Assembly (NCBI GenBank): GCA_963726575.1
Contig: CAVSCR010000003.1
Span: 806,001 to 870,000, forward strand
Direction: 5' to 3'
DNA from: CAVSCR01 sp963726575
GTDB taxonomy: Bacteria > Actinomycetota > Actinomycetes > JAHEKZ01
Length of the DNA stretch: 64,000 nucleotides
Within the stretch, counting starts at the first letter, position 1, and every line of letters begins with the position of its first letter. Positions 18,640-27,201 of this stretch are shown piece after piece. The notes under the pieces were generated by a model. That model made no database searches. It had not been told where the DNA came from and saw only the letters and a list, made by a program, of their open reading frames with translations. The position numbers were made by a program, and so were the translations under genes.

Positions 18640-19777
18640 GGGCGGCGATGCGTCGCGACTCAAGGCCGATCTCGCGCAGCATGCCCGACGGTGACACGTA
18701 CTGACCGCAGAAGAACAGACCGGGCAAGGCTGTGGCGCCGCCGGAGACGTACGGACGGCCCTCGGCGTCACACACCTGCTCCCAGTCGGTCAGGAAGTCC
18801 TCGAGCGCCGGTCGATACCCGGTTGCAAGGATCACAGCGTCGACGTCGAGAGTGGTGCCGTCGGTGAACACAACGCCGGTGGCGGTGAAGCGTTCGATGC
18901 CGCCGTGCACCACGATGCGTCCGGCCCGCAGATGTTCCATCGTGCCGATGTCGAGCAGTGGGATGTGGCGATCACGGGCGATCTGCGTGTTCGGCCCGTA
19001 CGGCAGCTTGCGCAAGCCGACCTGGCGGATGTCGCCGATCGTGAACCGGATCATGGGTGCAGCAAGAGCGTCGGCGAGCTGCGACGGTACGTGACGCATG
19101 ACGATGCCCAGCTGCAGCACCGGAACCAGGCCGAGGATGTCGCGGGGCACGACGTTGACCGGCGATCGCACCGACAGGTGTGGGTGCGCGCCGCGTTCGA
19201 CCAGGTCGATCGCCTGCTCACATGCGGAGTTGCCGAATCCAACCACGAGCACCAACCGGTCGCGCCACGGATCACCGTTGCGATAGGCGCTGGAGTGCAG
19301 GACGTCACCGGTGTAGGCATCCTGGCCGGGCCACGTCGGAATCACGGGTCGTCGCGTGGCGCCGGTTGCGACCACCACATTGCGACTGCGCCATTGACGG
19401 TCGGCCGTCGTCGCCACCCAGGTGTCGTCGTCCCGCTCGAGCCGGGTCACTGCCTGACCGAAGTGCGGTCGCAGTCCGAAGCGGTCGCGGTAGGTCTCGA
19501 GGTAGTCGACCACCTGGTCACGCGAGGGATAGCGCGGGAAGTCGGCCGGCATCGGCGAACCTGGTAGGGACGATGCGGACTTGGGCGTGTGCAGGTGCAG
19601 GCGGTCGTAGTGGTGCCGCCAGGCGTCACCGACGTCGTCGGTGGCCTCGAGGATCTCGAAGCGCTGACCGCTGCGGCGCAGGTAGGCGGCGCAGGCGAGG
19701 CCCGCCGCGGAGGCCCCGACGACGAGGGTGTCGGTGTCCATCGCGGCTTCCATTTCGGGGTCGCTGTCCGAGGGCAT
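18629..19777 (-). CDS. flavin-containing monooxygenase / FAD-NADPH oxidoreductase
   Basis: A 382-aa Rossmann flavoprotein of the FMO/YUCCA-like group. FAD-binding TLVVGASAAGLACAAYL, DDVGDAWRHHYDRLHLHTP (the FMO-type substrate motif), the NADPH-binding LVVGFGNSACEQA and the C-terminal LATGYRPALEDFL are all present. It would oxygenate a nucleophilic N, S or carbonyl centre; the substrate is unknown. Two starts compete: ATG 19777, placed 6 nt after a TAGCCT box (chosen), and ATG 19741, preceded by GGAAG. The difference affects only a 12-residue acidic leader. Confidence 0.88.
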   Translation of the reverse strand: MPSDSDPEMEAAMDTDTLVVGASAAGLACAAYLRRSGQRFEILEATDDVGDAWRHHYDRLHLHTPKSASSLPGSPMPADFPRYPSRDQVVDYLETYRDRFGLRPHFGQAVTRLERDDDTWVATTADRQWRSRNVVVATGATRRPVIPTWPGQDAYTGDVLHSSAYRNGDPWRDRLVLVVGFGNSACEQAIDLVERGAHPHLSVRSPVNVVPRDILGLVPVLQLGIVMRHVPSQLADALAAPMIRFTIGDIRQVGLRKLPYGPNTQIARDRHIPLLDIGTMEHLRAGRIVVHGGIERFTATGVVFTDGTTLDVDAVILATGYRPALEDFLTDWEQVCDAEGRPYVSGGATALPGLFFCGQYVSPSGMLREIGLESRRIAALTA

Positions 19778-19783
19778 CGGCAC

Positions 19784-19789
19784 AGGCTA
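19784..19789 (-). promoter_or_regulatory. -10 box TAGCCT of the monooxygenase
   Basis: TAGCCT-GTGCCG-ATG on the minus strand gives the 6-nt leaderless spacing and decides the longer start. Confidence 0.5.
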
Positions 19790-19803
19790 GTTCGGGCTGC
19801 GCG

Positions 19804-20262
19804 TCAGGCTGCCGCTGACACCTTGCTGAGGATCTGTTGGATCGCGGCATCCTGGGCCAACAGGTGCGCCTGGATCTGGCGCGCCTCGGCGAGCACGGCC
19901 GACGCGTCGTCGTAGGTGGCCAGGGAACGCGCGTCGGCGGCCGCGGCCTGGACGTTCTGGCCGACGATGATGATGGGCAGGAGCACCAGCTGGAGGAACG
20001 TCTGCGCGATCCAGGCCACGATGATGATCTTGTCGCCGGTGTGGAGCGCGGACGGCGCGCTGACCAGGGCCAGCAGGGTGAACAGATAGGCGGTCCACAT
20101 CGTCCCCACGATCACCGTGACCTTCAGGCCGAATCGGGCGTTGAACCGCCCGACCGGTCCTGGGCCGTGGATCGATCTTGCTGCAGCAGCCGTGGTGGGC
20201 GGGCCGGCCTTGTCGCGGGCCTGGGCGTGGGGGTGCGGGACGTAGTCGAAGAGATCGGCCAT
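19804..20262 (-). CDS. DUF1003-like two-helix membrane protein
   Basis: A 152-aa protein. It has a soluble N-terminus, two hydrophobic helices (VTVIVGTMWTAYLFTLLALV and FLQLVLLPIIIVGQN) and a C-terminal helix with heptad-like Ala/Leu spacing (YDDASAVLAEARQIQAHLL) that may form a coiled coil. The LPIIIVGQN-x-QA motif followed by a YDDA segment is the pattern of DUF1003/COG4420-like proteins. Function is unknown. The ATG is the first in the family-like region; upstream frame is antisense to the neighbouring gene. Confidence 0.7.
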   Translation of the reverse strand: MADLFDYVPHPHAQARDKAGPPTTAAAARSIHGPGPVGRFNARFGLKVTVIVGTMWTAYLFTLLALVSAPSALHTGDKIIIVAWIAQTFLQLVLLPIIIVGQNVQAAAADARSLATYDDASAVLAEARQIQAHLLAQDAAIQQILSKVSAAA

Positions 20263-20338
20263 ACGGGTCAGGCTGCCATGCCGAGGTGACGCCGCCGGGG
20301 ACGTGAGGGAAGATAGGGGCGGGGAAGGTGGTGGGGTC

Positions 20339-20719
20339 ATGCGAACGGCATGGGTGAACGGCGCGCTCATCGTGTGCGGAGCCGCGGTGGTCTCCTTCAC
20401 GGTCCTCGCCTTCCGGCTGCCGACGCAGGCCCCCACCAGTACGTCGCCCAGCCCCCTCCCGTCGCTCGGCGCGCCAGTAGGCCAGCAGAGCCACGCCAAC
20501 TACATCCCGCCGCCTCCCAAGATCACGCATCACCACAAGACCAAGAAGCCCAAGGCCAAGCACCACCACCACCACAAGCCGACGGCCCCGGTCTACGTCG
20601 CCCCCACGTACGTGCCGCCCTACACCCCGCCCCCGGCGACCTCGCCGTCCCCGTCGCCGATCCTCGCGACCTTGCCCAGCGGCGGGAAGACGCAGATCCC
20701 GGTGCCCAAGCACCACTGA
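20339..20719 (+). CDS. membrane-anchored His/Lys/Pro-rich protein
   Basis: A 126-aa protein not assigned to a family. The N-terminal helix (GALIVCGAAVVSFTVLAF) is a signal anchor. The rest is low-complexity and presumably extracytoplasmic: a Pro/Ser/Thr stretch, a block of HHHK / KKPKAK / HHHHH, then Pro-Tyr repeats (YVAPTYVPPY) and a final PKHH. Such a segment could bind metal ions or polyanions such as cell-wall polymers; this is inference. G-rich sequence (GGGGAAGGTGG) before ATG can act as ribosome-binding site. It is divergent from the DUF1003-like gene. Confidence 0.65.
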   Translation: MRTAWVNGALIVCGAAVVSFTVLAFRLPTQAPTSTSPSPLPSLGAPVGQQSHANYIPPPPKITHHHKTKKPKAKHHHHHKPTAPVYVAPTYVPPYTPPPATSPSPSPILATLPSGGKTQIPVPKHH

Positions 20720-20754
20720 CTCCTGACGACTCCTCCGGACCACGCCGCCCATCT

Positions 20755-20782
20755 GATGAAGTCCAAGATCAACTTAGGGGTT
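20755..20782 (+). repeat. dispersed GATCAAC repeat, family A copy 1 (partial)
   Basis: Contains the 3' third of the family A element (ATGAAGTCCAAGATCAACTT then AGGGGTT). It lies between the converging ends of the His-rich gene and the SLC13 permease, ending 2 bp from the permease stop. The 5' two thirds are absent. Confidence 0.75.
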
Positions 20783-20784
20783 CG

Positions 20785-22083
20785 CTAGAGGTAGCGCAGG
20801 TAGAACATCGGGATCGCCACCGCCATCGAGGCCGCAGCGACCACGAGGCCGTAGCGGGTGAACGTCCAGAAGCCGATCGGGTGTCCGTGCCGTCGCGCGA
20901 TCCCGACCACCACGATGTTCGTGCTCGCCCCGATCGCCGTGGCGTTGCCGCCGAGGACGGCCCCCATCGACAACGCGTACCAGAGCGCGTTGCCCGGATT
21001 CAGTGACGGGTCACTCGCCGTCAGGTCGGCCACCACCGGCGACATCGTGGTGACGAACGGGATGTTGTCGATCAGCGCCGAGACCACGGCGGAACCGGTC
21101 AGCGTGCCGAGCACGGCGACGGTGGGGCTGCCGCCGATCACCTGACCGACCCAGACGGCCAAATGGTCGATCGCCCCGACCTTGACCAGCGCTCCCACCA
21201 CCACGAACAACGCGGCCAGGAACGCCAGCGTCTCCCACTCGACGTGGTCGAGGAGCTGCTGACGTCCGTCGCGGACCACCAGCCACATCGCTCCGGCGCC
21301 GAGCAGCGCCACGACGCTCGGTTCCAGGCCGGTGAGCCCCTGGGTCAGGAAGCCGAGGATGACCAGGCCCACCACCGCGACGGCGCCTGCCAGCATCCGT
21401 GGGTCCCGGATGGCCGTGGTGGGCTCGAGCGTCGTCGGTTCCACGAAGTCACGCCCGGCGCGCGACCCTGGTCCGCGCCGGATCGCCGGCAGGAGCAGGA
21501 AACGCGAGATCACCAAGAAGACGCAGAACACCACCAGCGACACCGGCAGCTGATGCACGAGCACGTCCACGAATGTGAGGTCGGCCCGGGTTCCGACGAT
21601 GATCACGGCCGGGTCGCCGACCAGGCTGGCGGAGCCTCCGATGTTGGCGGCCAGCGCCGTTGCTATGAGGAAGGGCACCGGCGCCAGCCTGAGCCGGTCG
21701 CACACCAACAAGATCACGGGCGCGAGCAGCACGACCACGGTCACGTCGGACAAGAACATGGCGCTGAGAGCGGTGACGGTGGAGAGCAGCACGAGCAACC
21801 CGTACGTGGAACCTCTGGCCCGGCGCACGGTCCACAGCGCCACCACATCGAGCGCACCAGTGCGTCGCAACCCGCCGACGATCACCATCATCGAGAACAA
21901 CAGGATCAGAACGCTCCAGTCGACCCCGGTGCTCTGCGAGAAGAAGGCGTCACGCACTCCCACCACGCCGAACAACAGCACCACGCCGGCACCGAGCGCC
22001 GCCGCCAGCAGCCGCTCGACCCGTTCGGACACGAGCAGCAGGTAGACGAGGACGAACGCGCCGATCGCCAGACCGGTCTTCAT
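20785..22083 (-). CDS. SLC13/ArsB-superfamily anion permease
   Basis: A 432-aa integral membrane protein with about 11-12 hydrophobic helices. Diagnostic ion-transporter-superfamily patterns are FLSDVTVVVLLAPVILL, ANIGGSASLVGDPAVIIVG (GDP turn of the first half) and LIDNIPFVTTMSPVV plus GAVLGGNATAIGASTN (second half). The inverted-repeat topology fits transporters for arsenite, dicarboxylate or citrate; the substrate cannot be chosen. Its ATG overlaps the stop of the CBS-domain gene (ATGA), so the CBS protein is probably its regulatory partner. Confidence 0.85.
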   Translation of the reverse strand: MKTGLAIGAFVLVYLLLVSERVERLLAAALGAGVVLLFGVVGVRDAFFSQSTGVDWSVLILLFSMMVIVGGLRRTGALDVVALWTVRRARGSTYGLLVLLSTVTALSAMFLSDVTVVVLLAPVILLVCDRLRLAPVPFLIATALAANIGGSASLVGDPAVIIVGTRADLTFVDVLVHQLPVSLVVFCVFLVISRFLLLPAIRRGPGSRAGRDFVEPTTLEPTTAIRDPRMLAGAVAVVGLVILGFLTQGLTGLEPSVVALLGAGAMWLVVRDGRQQLLDHVEWETLAFLAALFVVVGALVKVGAIDHLAVWVGQVIGGSPTVAVLGTLTGSAVVSALIDNIPFVTTMSPVVADLTASDPSLNPGNALWYALSMGAVLGGNATAIGASTNIVVVGIARRHGHPIGFWTFTRYGLVVAAASMAVAIPMFYLRYL

Positions 22084-22526
22084 GGACGCAGCGTCGCCAG
22101 CAGGTCGTTGGCGGTGACTCCCCCGACGTAGCGACCGTCGGCGTCGACCACCAGCACGATCCCCACTCCGACGTCCGACATCGTGGTCGCGATCTCGAGC
22201 AGGGAGGCATCCGCGTCCACGAGCGGCAGCGGATCCGGCTCGGCGTCGTTCAGGACATCTGCCACCGTGAGTGAGGAGATCCGGGCGCGCAACGAGGAGG
22301 GTTCCGCCTCGGCCAGCACGGCGGCCAGTGACGGGTCGTCCTTGACATACGTCGGTACCGTCTGGCCGACCAGCTGGGAGCCGGGCAGGAGGGCGCGGGG
22401 CACCCGGTGGTCGTCGACGACTGCGACCCCTGACGTGCCGGCCGCCACCAGGACCGCGACCGCATCGAGCAACGACGTGGCCGGTGTCACGGCCGGAACC
22501 GCTCCCACCAGGTCACGTGCTCGCAT
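22080..22526 (-). CDS. CBS-domain pair protein
   Basis: A 148-aa cytosolic protein built almost wholly of two CBS motifs: residues ~1-70 (MRARDLVGAVPAVTPATSLLDA, GVAVVDDHR) and ~85-148 (VADVLNDAEPDPLPLVDADA, IVLVVDADGRYVGGVTANDL). Bateman modules bind adenosine nucleotides and gate partner proteins. It is transcribed first, with the permease start overlapping its stop, implying equimolar production and nucleotide sensing for the transporter. A TAGCCT box 6 nt upstream of the ATG supports the start. Confidence 0.85.
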   Translation of the reverse strand: MRARDLVGAVPAVTPATSLLDAVAVLVAAGTSGVAVVDDHRVPRALLPGSQLVGQTVPTYVKDDPSLAAVLAEAEPSSLRARISSLTVADVLNDAEPDPLPLVDADASLLEIATTMSDVGVGIVLVVDADGRYVGGVTANDLLATLRP

Positions 22527-22532
22527 GGCCGC

Positions 22533-22538
22533 AGGCTA
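22533..22538 (-). promoter_or_regulatory. -10 box TAGCCT of the CBS-permease operon
   Basis: TAGCCT then GCGGCC then ATG on the minus strand: leaderless pattern with 6-nt spacing. Confidence 0.55.
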
Positions 22539-22609
22539 GTGCGGTGGGCCCGGAAGCACGGGGACGGTCGAGGTGTTGCGAGACTGACCCCCTATCACCG
22601 AGGAGCCCC

Positions 22610-24256
22610 GTGACCGACGGCCCGTTGATCGTCCAGAGCGACAAGACCTTGCTCCTCGAGGTCGATCACCCTCTCGCCGACGAGGCACGCCACGAGATCG
22701 CGCCCTTCGCCGAGCTCGAGCGGGCGCCGGAGCACGTCCACACCTACCGGCTCACTCCGCTGGGCCTGTGGAACGCGCGGGCGGCCGGCCATGACGCCGA
22801 GCAGGTGGTCGACGTCCTGCTGCGCTTCAGCCGCTACCCCGTGCCGCATGCCCTGCTGGTCGACGTGGCCGACACCATGGCCCGCTACGGGCGTCTGGAG
22901 CTGAGAAACCACCCCACCCACGGGCTGGTGCTGCACGCCTACGACCGAGCCGTCCTCGAGGAGGTGTTGCGCAGCCGCAAGGTGCAACCCCTGGTCGGCG
23001 GGCGGATCGGCGACGACGCGGTGATCGTGCACCCGTCCGAGCGAGGGCATCTCAAGCAGGTGTTGCTCAAGGTCGGCTGGCCCGCGGAGGACCTTGCCGG
23101 CTACGTCGATGGTGAAGCCCACCCGATCGAGCTCGACCAGACCGAGTGGACGCTGCGCCCCTATCAGGCCCTGGCCGCGGAGAACTTCTGGCACGGCGGA
23201 AGCGGCGTGGTGGTGCTGCCCTGCGGCGCCGGCAAGACGTTGGTGGGTGCGGCCGCCATGGCATTGGCCAAGGCGACCACCTTGATCCTGGTCACCAACA
23301 CCGTGGCGGCCCGGCAGTGGCGCGACGAGCTGCTGCGCCGTACCTCACTGACCGACGACGAGATCGGTGAGTACTCGGGGGCGAAGAAGCAGATCCGCCC
23401 GGTCACGATCGCCACCTACCAGGTGGTGACGACCAAACGCAAAGGGGTGTACACCCACCTCGAGCTGTTCGACGCCCGCGACTGGGGGCTGATCCTCTAC
23501 GACGAGGTCCACCTGTTGCCCGCGCCGATCTTCCGCTTCACCGCCGACATCCAGGCGAGACGTCGACTCGGTCTGACCGCGACGTTGGTCCGCGAGGACG
23601 GGCGGGAAGGCGACGTCTTCTCGCTCATCGGGCCGAAGCGCTACGACGCTCCGTGGAAAGACATCGAGTCGCAGGGCTACATCGCACCCGCCGACTGCGT
23701 CGAGGTGCGGGTGACGCTGCCGGACTCCGAGCGCATGGCGTACGCGGTCGCCGAACCGGAGGAGCGCTACCGCATGGCGGCGTCGACACCGGCCAAGTAC
23801 CGCGTGGTGGAAGAACTGGTAGAGCGACACCGCGATGAGCCCACGTTGGTGATCGGTCAGTACCTCGACCAGCTCGACCTGCTGGGGGAGCGGCTGGATG
23901 CTCCGGTCATCAAGGGCGAAACGACAGTGCGCGAGCGGGAACGCCTGTTCGGCGCCTTTCGCAACGGCGAGATCGGCACGCTCGTCGTGAGCAAGGTGGC
24001 CAACTTCTCCATCGACCTGCCCGAGGCAAGCGTTGCCATCCAGGTGAGCGGTTCGTTCGGCTCGCGCCAGGAGGAGGCACAGCGACTCGGCCGAGTGCTG
24101 CGTCCCAAGGGCGACGGACGGACGGCGCGCTTCTACGCGATCGTCGCGAGGGACACCGTGGACCAGGATTTCGCGGCCCACCGCCAACGGTTCCTGGCCG
24201 AACAGGGCTACGCGTACCGGATCATTGACGCCGAGGACCTGACGACGTTGACCTGA
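22610..24256 (+). CDS. XPB/Rad25-type DNA repair helicase
   Basis: A 548-aa SF2 helicase of the bacterial XPB family, which unwinds DNA 3' to 5' and is linked to nucleotide excision repair. Walker A is LPCGAGKT (about residues 203-210), Walker B is DEVH in ILYDEVHLLPAP rather than DEAH, as is usual for XPB. Motif III is LTATLVRED, the RED motif sits within it, and motif VI is QRLGRVLRPKG. The N-terminal ~150 residues are the damage-recognition-like/helicase-C-3 domain. AGGAG precedes the GTG. The upstream frame in the same phase is antisense and not coding. Confidence 0.93.
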   Translation: MTDGPLIVQSDKTLLLEVDHPLADEARHEIAPFAELERAPEHVHTYRLTPLGLWNARAAGHDAEQVVDVLLRFSRYPVPHALLVDVADTMARYGRLELRNHPTHGLVLHAYDRAVLEEVLRSRKVQPLVGGRIGDDAVIVHPSERGHLKQVLLKVGWPAEDLAGYVDGEAHPIELDQTEWTLRPYQALAAENFWHGGSGVVVLPCGAGKTLVGAAAMALAKATTLILVTNTVAARQWRDELLRRTSLTDDEIGEYSGAKKQIRPVTIATYQVVTTKRKGVYTHLELFDARDWGLILYDEVHLLPAPIFRFTADIQARRRLGLTATLVREDGREGDVFSLIGPKRYDAPWKDIESQGYIAPADCVEVRVTLPDSERMAYAVAEPEERYRMAASTPAKYRVVEELVERHRDEPTLVIGQYLDQLDLLGERLDAPVIKGETTVRERERLFGAFRNGEIGTLVVSKVANFSIDLPEASVAIQVSGSFGSRQEEAQRLGRVLRPKGDGRTARFYAIVARDTVDQDFAAHRQRFLAEQGYAYRIIDAEDLTTLT

Positions 24257-24279
24257 GCCGGAGCGTGCGGGCCGTCAAC

Positions 24280-24915
24280 TCACGGCAGAGGTAGACCACA
24301 TGCAGGGGGATGAGCAAGTGAGTACGCCGTCGTGTCAGCAGCCGGTACTTCCACAGTTCGGGTGATCCCGAGCACTCGATACGTGACCGGGAAGCTGGTG
24401 GCGACCGTGCTTCCGTCATTGCGTGGGGCGCAGTCCGGGATGGTGAACTGAAGGCGCAACCGCAGCCAGCTCTCACCGTTCAGGGCAACCGGATGAAAGG
24501 GGATGAATTGCTCTGACTGGGGAGTGGGTCGCATCTGTACGACCCAGTGGTCTGCGATGTTGATCATCCCACCGTGTCCGTCAGGGAACGGGTTGCCCAC
24601 CGACACAACGGTGACGGGAACCGGCCCGGCGATCGCGAGGTCGGCGTAGATCGTGACCACAGTTCCTGGCCGCGGGCGGTGCAGTGTGTACTCCGTTCCG
24701 AAGACGTTCCCTGTGCTGGTCACCCGACCGCCAGGCGCCACCATGCCGGCTTCGCTGGAAACGAACGGCTGGTAGTGGATCACCCAGATGACTCCCGCGA
24801 TCATCGCCACGGCAAGGAGCATCCCGACCGACCCGACGATCCGGGGCCAGCGGCGTCGACGCGCCGAAGCGTCCGACTCAGCCGGCGCGGGCGGCGTCAG
24901 GACCGGCGTGACCAT
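24280..24915 (-). CDS. membrane-anchored hypothetical protein
   Basis: A 211-aa protein with no family recognised. A basic cytoplasmic N-terminus (SARRRRWPR) precedes one signal-anchor helix (VGMLLAVAMIAGVIWVIHY). The rest is a beta-rich extracytoplasmic domain with strands such as YTLHRPRPGTVVTIYADL and SWLRLRLQFTIPDC, and two Cys (PDCAP and PACGL) that could form a disulfide. Base composition and codon use look slightly less GC-biased than neighbours. A CACACT-N6-ATG arrangement upstream might be a weak leaderless promoter. Confidence 0.65.
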   Translation of the reverse strand: MVTPVLTPPAPAESDASARRRRWPRIVGSVGMLLAVAMIAGVIWVIHYQPFVSSEAGMVAPGGRVTSTGNVFGTEYTLHRPRPGTVVTIYADLAIAGPVPVTVVSVGNPFPDGHGGMINIADHWVVQMRPTPQSEQFIPFHPVALNGESWLRLRLQFTIPDCAPRNDGSTVATSFPVTYRVLGITRTVEVPAADTTAYSLAHPPACGLPLP

Positions 24916-25009
24916 GATCGAAGTGTGCCAGCCTCACCCGCCGCGGGGAAGCCGTTCGCGGCACGAACGCCAAGCACGCGGGGGTGAGGCGGCGCCCCGT
25001 CGGATGAAC

Positions 25010-25187
25010 CCCGAAAGACTTCCGATCCGGCCGGGACAATGCAGAGGTTGTTCTGTTCTTTCGGAAGCAAGTCTTCATTGCTTCCACCCGGGAAGGCCGT
25101 TACATGAACCCCGGGAAACCTTCATTCCGGAGGGACAACGAGTAAGAAACTTCACTCTTAGGGAAGCAACGGTTCGTTGCTTCCCTA
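25010..25187 (+). repeat. family B repeat cluster (diverged copy 4) with terminal hairpin
   Basis: This fills most of a 307-bp gene-free gap. It carries blocks shared with family B (GTTCTTTCGGAAGCAA, ATTGCTTCC) in degenerate tandem form, each near a GAACCCCGGGAA-like block. It ends in a perfect 13-bp stem (TAGGGAAGCAACG, 25159-25171, paired with 25175-25187) around a GTT loop. It sits between converging 5' ends, so it is not simply a terminator. Nothing else is seen in the gap. Confidence 0.65.
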
Positions 25188-25222
25188 GAGTGGGGCGCAC
25201 CGCGCCGGGAGCGCCGGCCAGA

Positions 25223-25672
25223 TCAGGGCTTCTCGGCGGCGGCCTTGAGCATCTGCATCCGCTTGCGGATGTCCGGCTTGCCCACCAACGGGAAGATCAC
25301 CGGGACGGCCAGCGCGGCCATGCCCTTCATCTGCGGGAACACCAGGTCGAAGACGACCTCTGTCGTGTTCGCGTCCTTCGACGTCAAGGTGTAGGTGTTC
25401 TTGAAATCACCCTGCTCGTCGTGCGCAAGAAACGCGAAGCGCTGGTTCTCGACGACGTCGGTGAGCTCCACCTCGTTGCTGTGGCTCTTGTCACCAGGGA
25501 TCCAGCCGACCGAGCGATACCGGGCGCCGACCGAACCTGCGTCACCGGAGACGAGTTCGACGCGGTAGTCCTTCGGCGACCACTGCGGGTGCTTCTCCAG
25601 ATCGCTGACCAACGGCCACACCTTCGCCACTGGGGCCGAGATCGTCACCGGGAACGTGCCTTGGATGGGCAT
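25223..25672 (-). CDS. SRPBCC (polyketide cyclase/dehydrase-like) protein
   Basis: A 149-aa START/Bet v1-like protein: N-terminal strand (GTFPVTISAPVAKVWPLVSD), LEKHPQWSPKDYRVELVSG, and a long C-terminal helix (FPLVGKPDIRKRMQMLKAAA). This fold binds hydrophobic ligands; the enzymatic role, if any, is unknown. GGAGG lies 6 nt before the ATG, which decides the start against an upstream in-frame ATG. It follows the FAD oxidoreductase on the same strand by about 85 bp. Confidence 0.85.
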   Translation of the reverse strand: MPIQGTFPVTISAPVAKVWPLVSDLEKHPQWSPKDYRVELVSGDAGSVGARYRSVGWIPGDKSHSNEVELTDVVENQRFAFLAHDEQGDFKNTYTLTSKDANTTEVVFDLVFPQMKGMAALAVPVIFPLVGKPDIRKRMQMLKAAAEKP

Positions 25673-25756
25673 GGCCACCTCCGCTTCCGACCCGAGCGTA
25701 CGAGCAAGTGACAGTCGGGACAACGGCGCCGGACCTCCTCAGGCGCGGCGAGTGGC

Positions 25757-27121
25757 TCAGTGGCAGCGGACCCCCTGGCGAGAAAGCTCGGCCTGCACCT
25801 GGGCGATGTCGACGTCCGCCGCATCCGCCCCGCTGCGCAGTGAGACCGCGGCGGCGATCCCGGCACCTTGGCCTTGGACAGCGCAGCAGGACATGTTGCG
25901 CGTGGATGCGTGCGCGATCTTGTCTCCGCCCGATGGTCGTCCGGGCACGAGGAGGTTGCGGACCGTCCTGGGGACGATGCTGCGGAACGGGAATTCGTAG
26001 TACCGGCCGGTCGTGGGCAGGATCAGAACGCCATAGCCGTCGATGAACTCCGGGTAGATGCCGATCGAGTCCTCGAAGCGAGCTTGACCACGTACGTCGG
26101 CCTCGGTCAGGTCGTACACCGCTTCGATCTTGCGAGTATCGCGAATCCCGATCGTCATGCCGAAGTTGCGCAGACGAGCGTTCGCACAGCCCCTGGTGTA
26201 CCGCCGCAGGGCGGCGATGGCGTGCATCGCCTGGCGACGGCCCTCGATCTCGCCGCGGGTCAGGTCGTCCGGGTTGGTGCCGTCGATGCCGGACAGGTGC
26301 ACGATGTTCAGGTAGGTGACTTCGCCGGTGTCGTGCACTGCACCCCAGGTGCCGCCCAATGTCGTCAGGTTGGACGGGATGAACTCGTCGCGGATCGCGG
26401 CCGCAAACGGCTTGCGCAGATACGGGGAGAACAGAGCGTCCTCCTTGCCGTCGGTCTCCACGTCCCAGCCGCCGGCGCTCCAGTCCGCGTAGGTCTGCGG
26501 GTCGTCACGAACCCCGGCCAAGAACTCCGCCTTGTCGACGCCGGCCAGATGGAACATCACCGACGCAGCGAGCATCTCCTCGCGGGGCGTCAACCGGGTC
26601 GGCGCCCCAGCTCGGTGAGCCAGGTCCGCGTCTCCTGTCGCGTCGATCACGCGCCGCGCCAGCAGCGCTTCTCGTCCTGCCTTGGACTCCGTGATGACAC
26701 CACAGACGTTGTCGCCGTCGAGGATCGGCGCGACGACGAGCCGATGCAGCAACGGCCGGATGCCGGCCTCCTCCACGAGCGCGTCGGCCACGACCTTGAA
26801 GCCCTCGGCGTCGAGCTCGAAGGAGTCCGACTGACTCTCCGGGCTCGCCGCACCCATCGCGTGGGCTCGCCGTTCGAACTCCCGCCCGATCCCCTCGGCC
26901 TCGATCGTCTTCTCGTGGCGGTACCAGGCCATTCCCTCCACGCCCACCGCGGTGATGTTCCCGCCGAAGCAGCCGAACCGCTCTACAAGAGTCACCTCGA
27001 CTCCAGCGCGGGCGGCCGCCAGCGCGGCCGCGAGCCCCGCCGGACCGGAGCCCACCACGAGGACGTCGGTCTCGAGCACGACGTCGACCGAGCGCGCCGG
27101 CTCGAGCAGCGACTTCGCCAC
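25757..27121 (-). CDS. FAD-dependent oxidoreductase (FAD_oxidored family)
   Basis: A 454-aa flavoprotein with the dinucleotide-binding fold VVGSGPAGLAAALAAARAG, then the FAD_oxidored signature GCFGGNITAVGVEG, IDATGDADLAHRAGA, and the C-terminal VPGRPSGGDKIAHASTRNM. Members oxidise C-N or C-C bonds in unusual organic acids and amines; the exact reaction is unknown. It is divergent from the acyl-CoA synthetase across an 80-bp region containing a TetR-type operator, which ties it to the catabolic cluster to the right. Confidence 0.85.
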   Translation of the reverse strand: MAKSLLEPARSVDVVLETDVLVVGSGPAGLAAALAAARAGVEVTLVERFGCFGGNITAVGVEGMAWYRHEKTIEAEGIGREFERRAHAMGAASPESQSDSFELDAEGFKVVADALVEEAGIRPLLHRLVVAPILDGDNVCGVITESKAGREALLARRVIDATGDADLAHRAGAPTRLTPREEMLAASVMFHLAGVDKAEFLAGVRDDPQTYADWSAGGWDVETDGKEDALFSPYLRKPFAAAIRDEFIPSNLTTLGGTWGAVHDTGEVTYLNIVHLSGIDGTNPDDLTRGEIEGRRQAMHAIAALRRYTRGCANARLRNFGMTIGIRDTRKIEAVYDLTEADVRGQARFEDSIGIYPEFIDGYGVLILPTTGRYYEFPFRSIVPRTVRNLLVPGRPSGGDKIAHASTRNMSCCAVQGQGAGIAAAVSLRSGADAADVDIAQVQAELSRQGVRCH

Positions 27122-27172
27122 ACGAGGACCTTACGGTGGCGAAGCGGCCCGACGAGCGCAGCGCTTGACTCT

Positions 27173-27192
27173 TGACTGATCAGTCAGTCAGG
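27173..27192. promoter_or_regulatory. TetR-type operator, site A
   Basis: Contains the perfect 14-bp palindrome TGACTGATCAGTCA (27173-27186) extended by another GTCAG. It lies between the divergent FAD oxidoreductase and acyl-CoA synthetase, 10 bp from the latter's GTG. It shares ACTG-N2-CAGTCAGT with site B near 34.6 kb. Confidence 0.65.
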
Positions 27193-27201
27193 CTCCGGTG
27201 C

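Noticed and set aside
26952..27179. Small frame overlapping the start of the FAD oxidoreductase
   Set aside because: Ser/Thr/Arg-rich antisense reading, no family and no promoter pattern.
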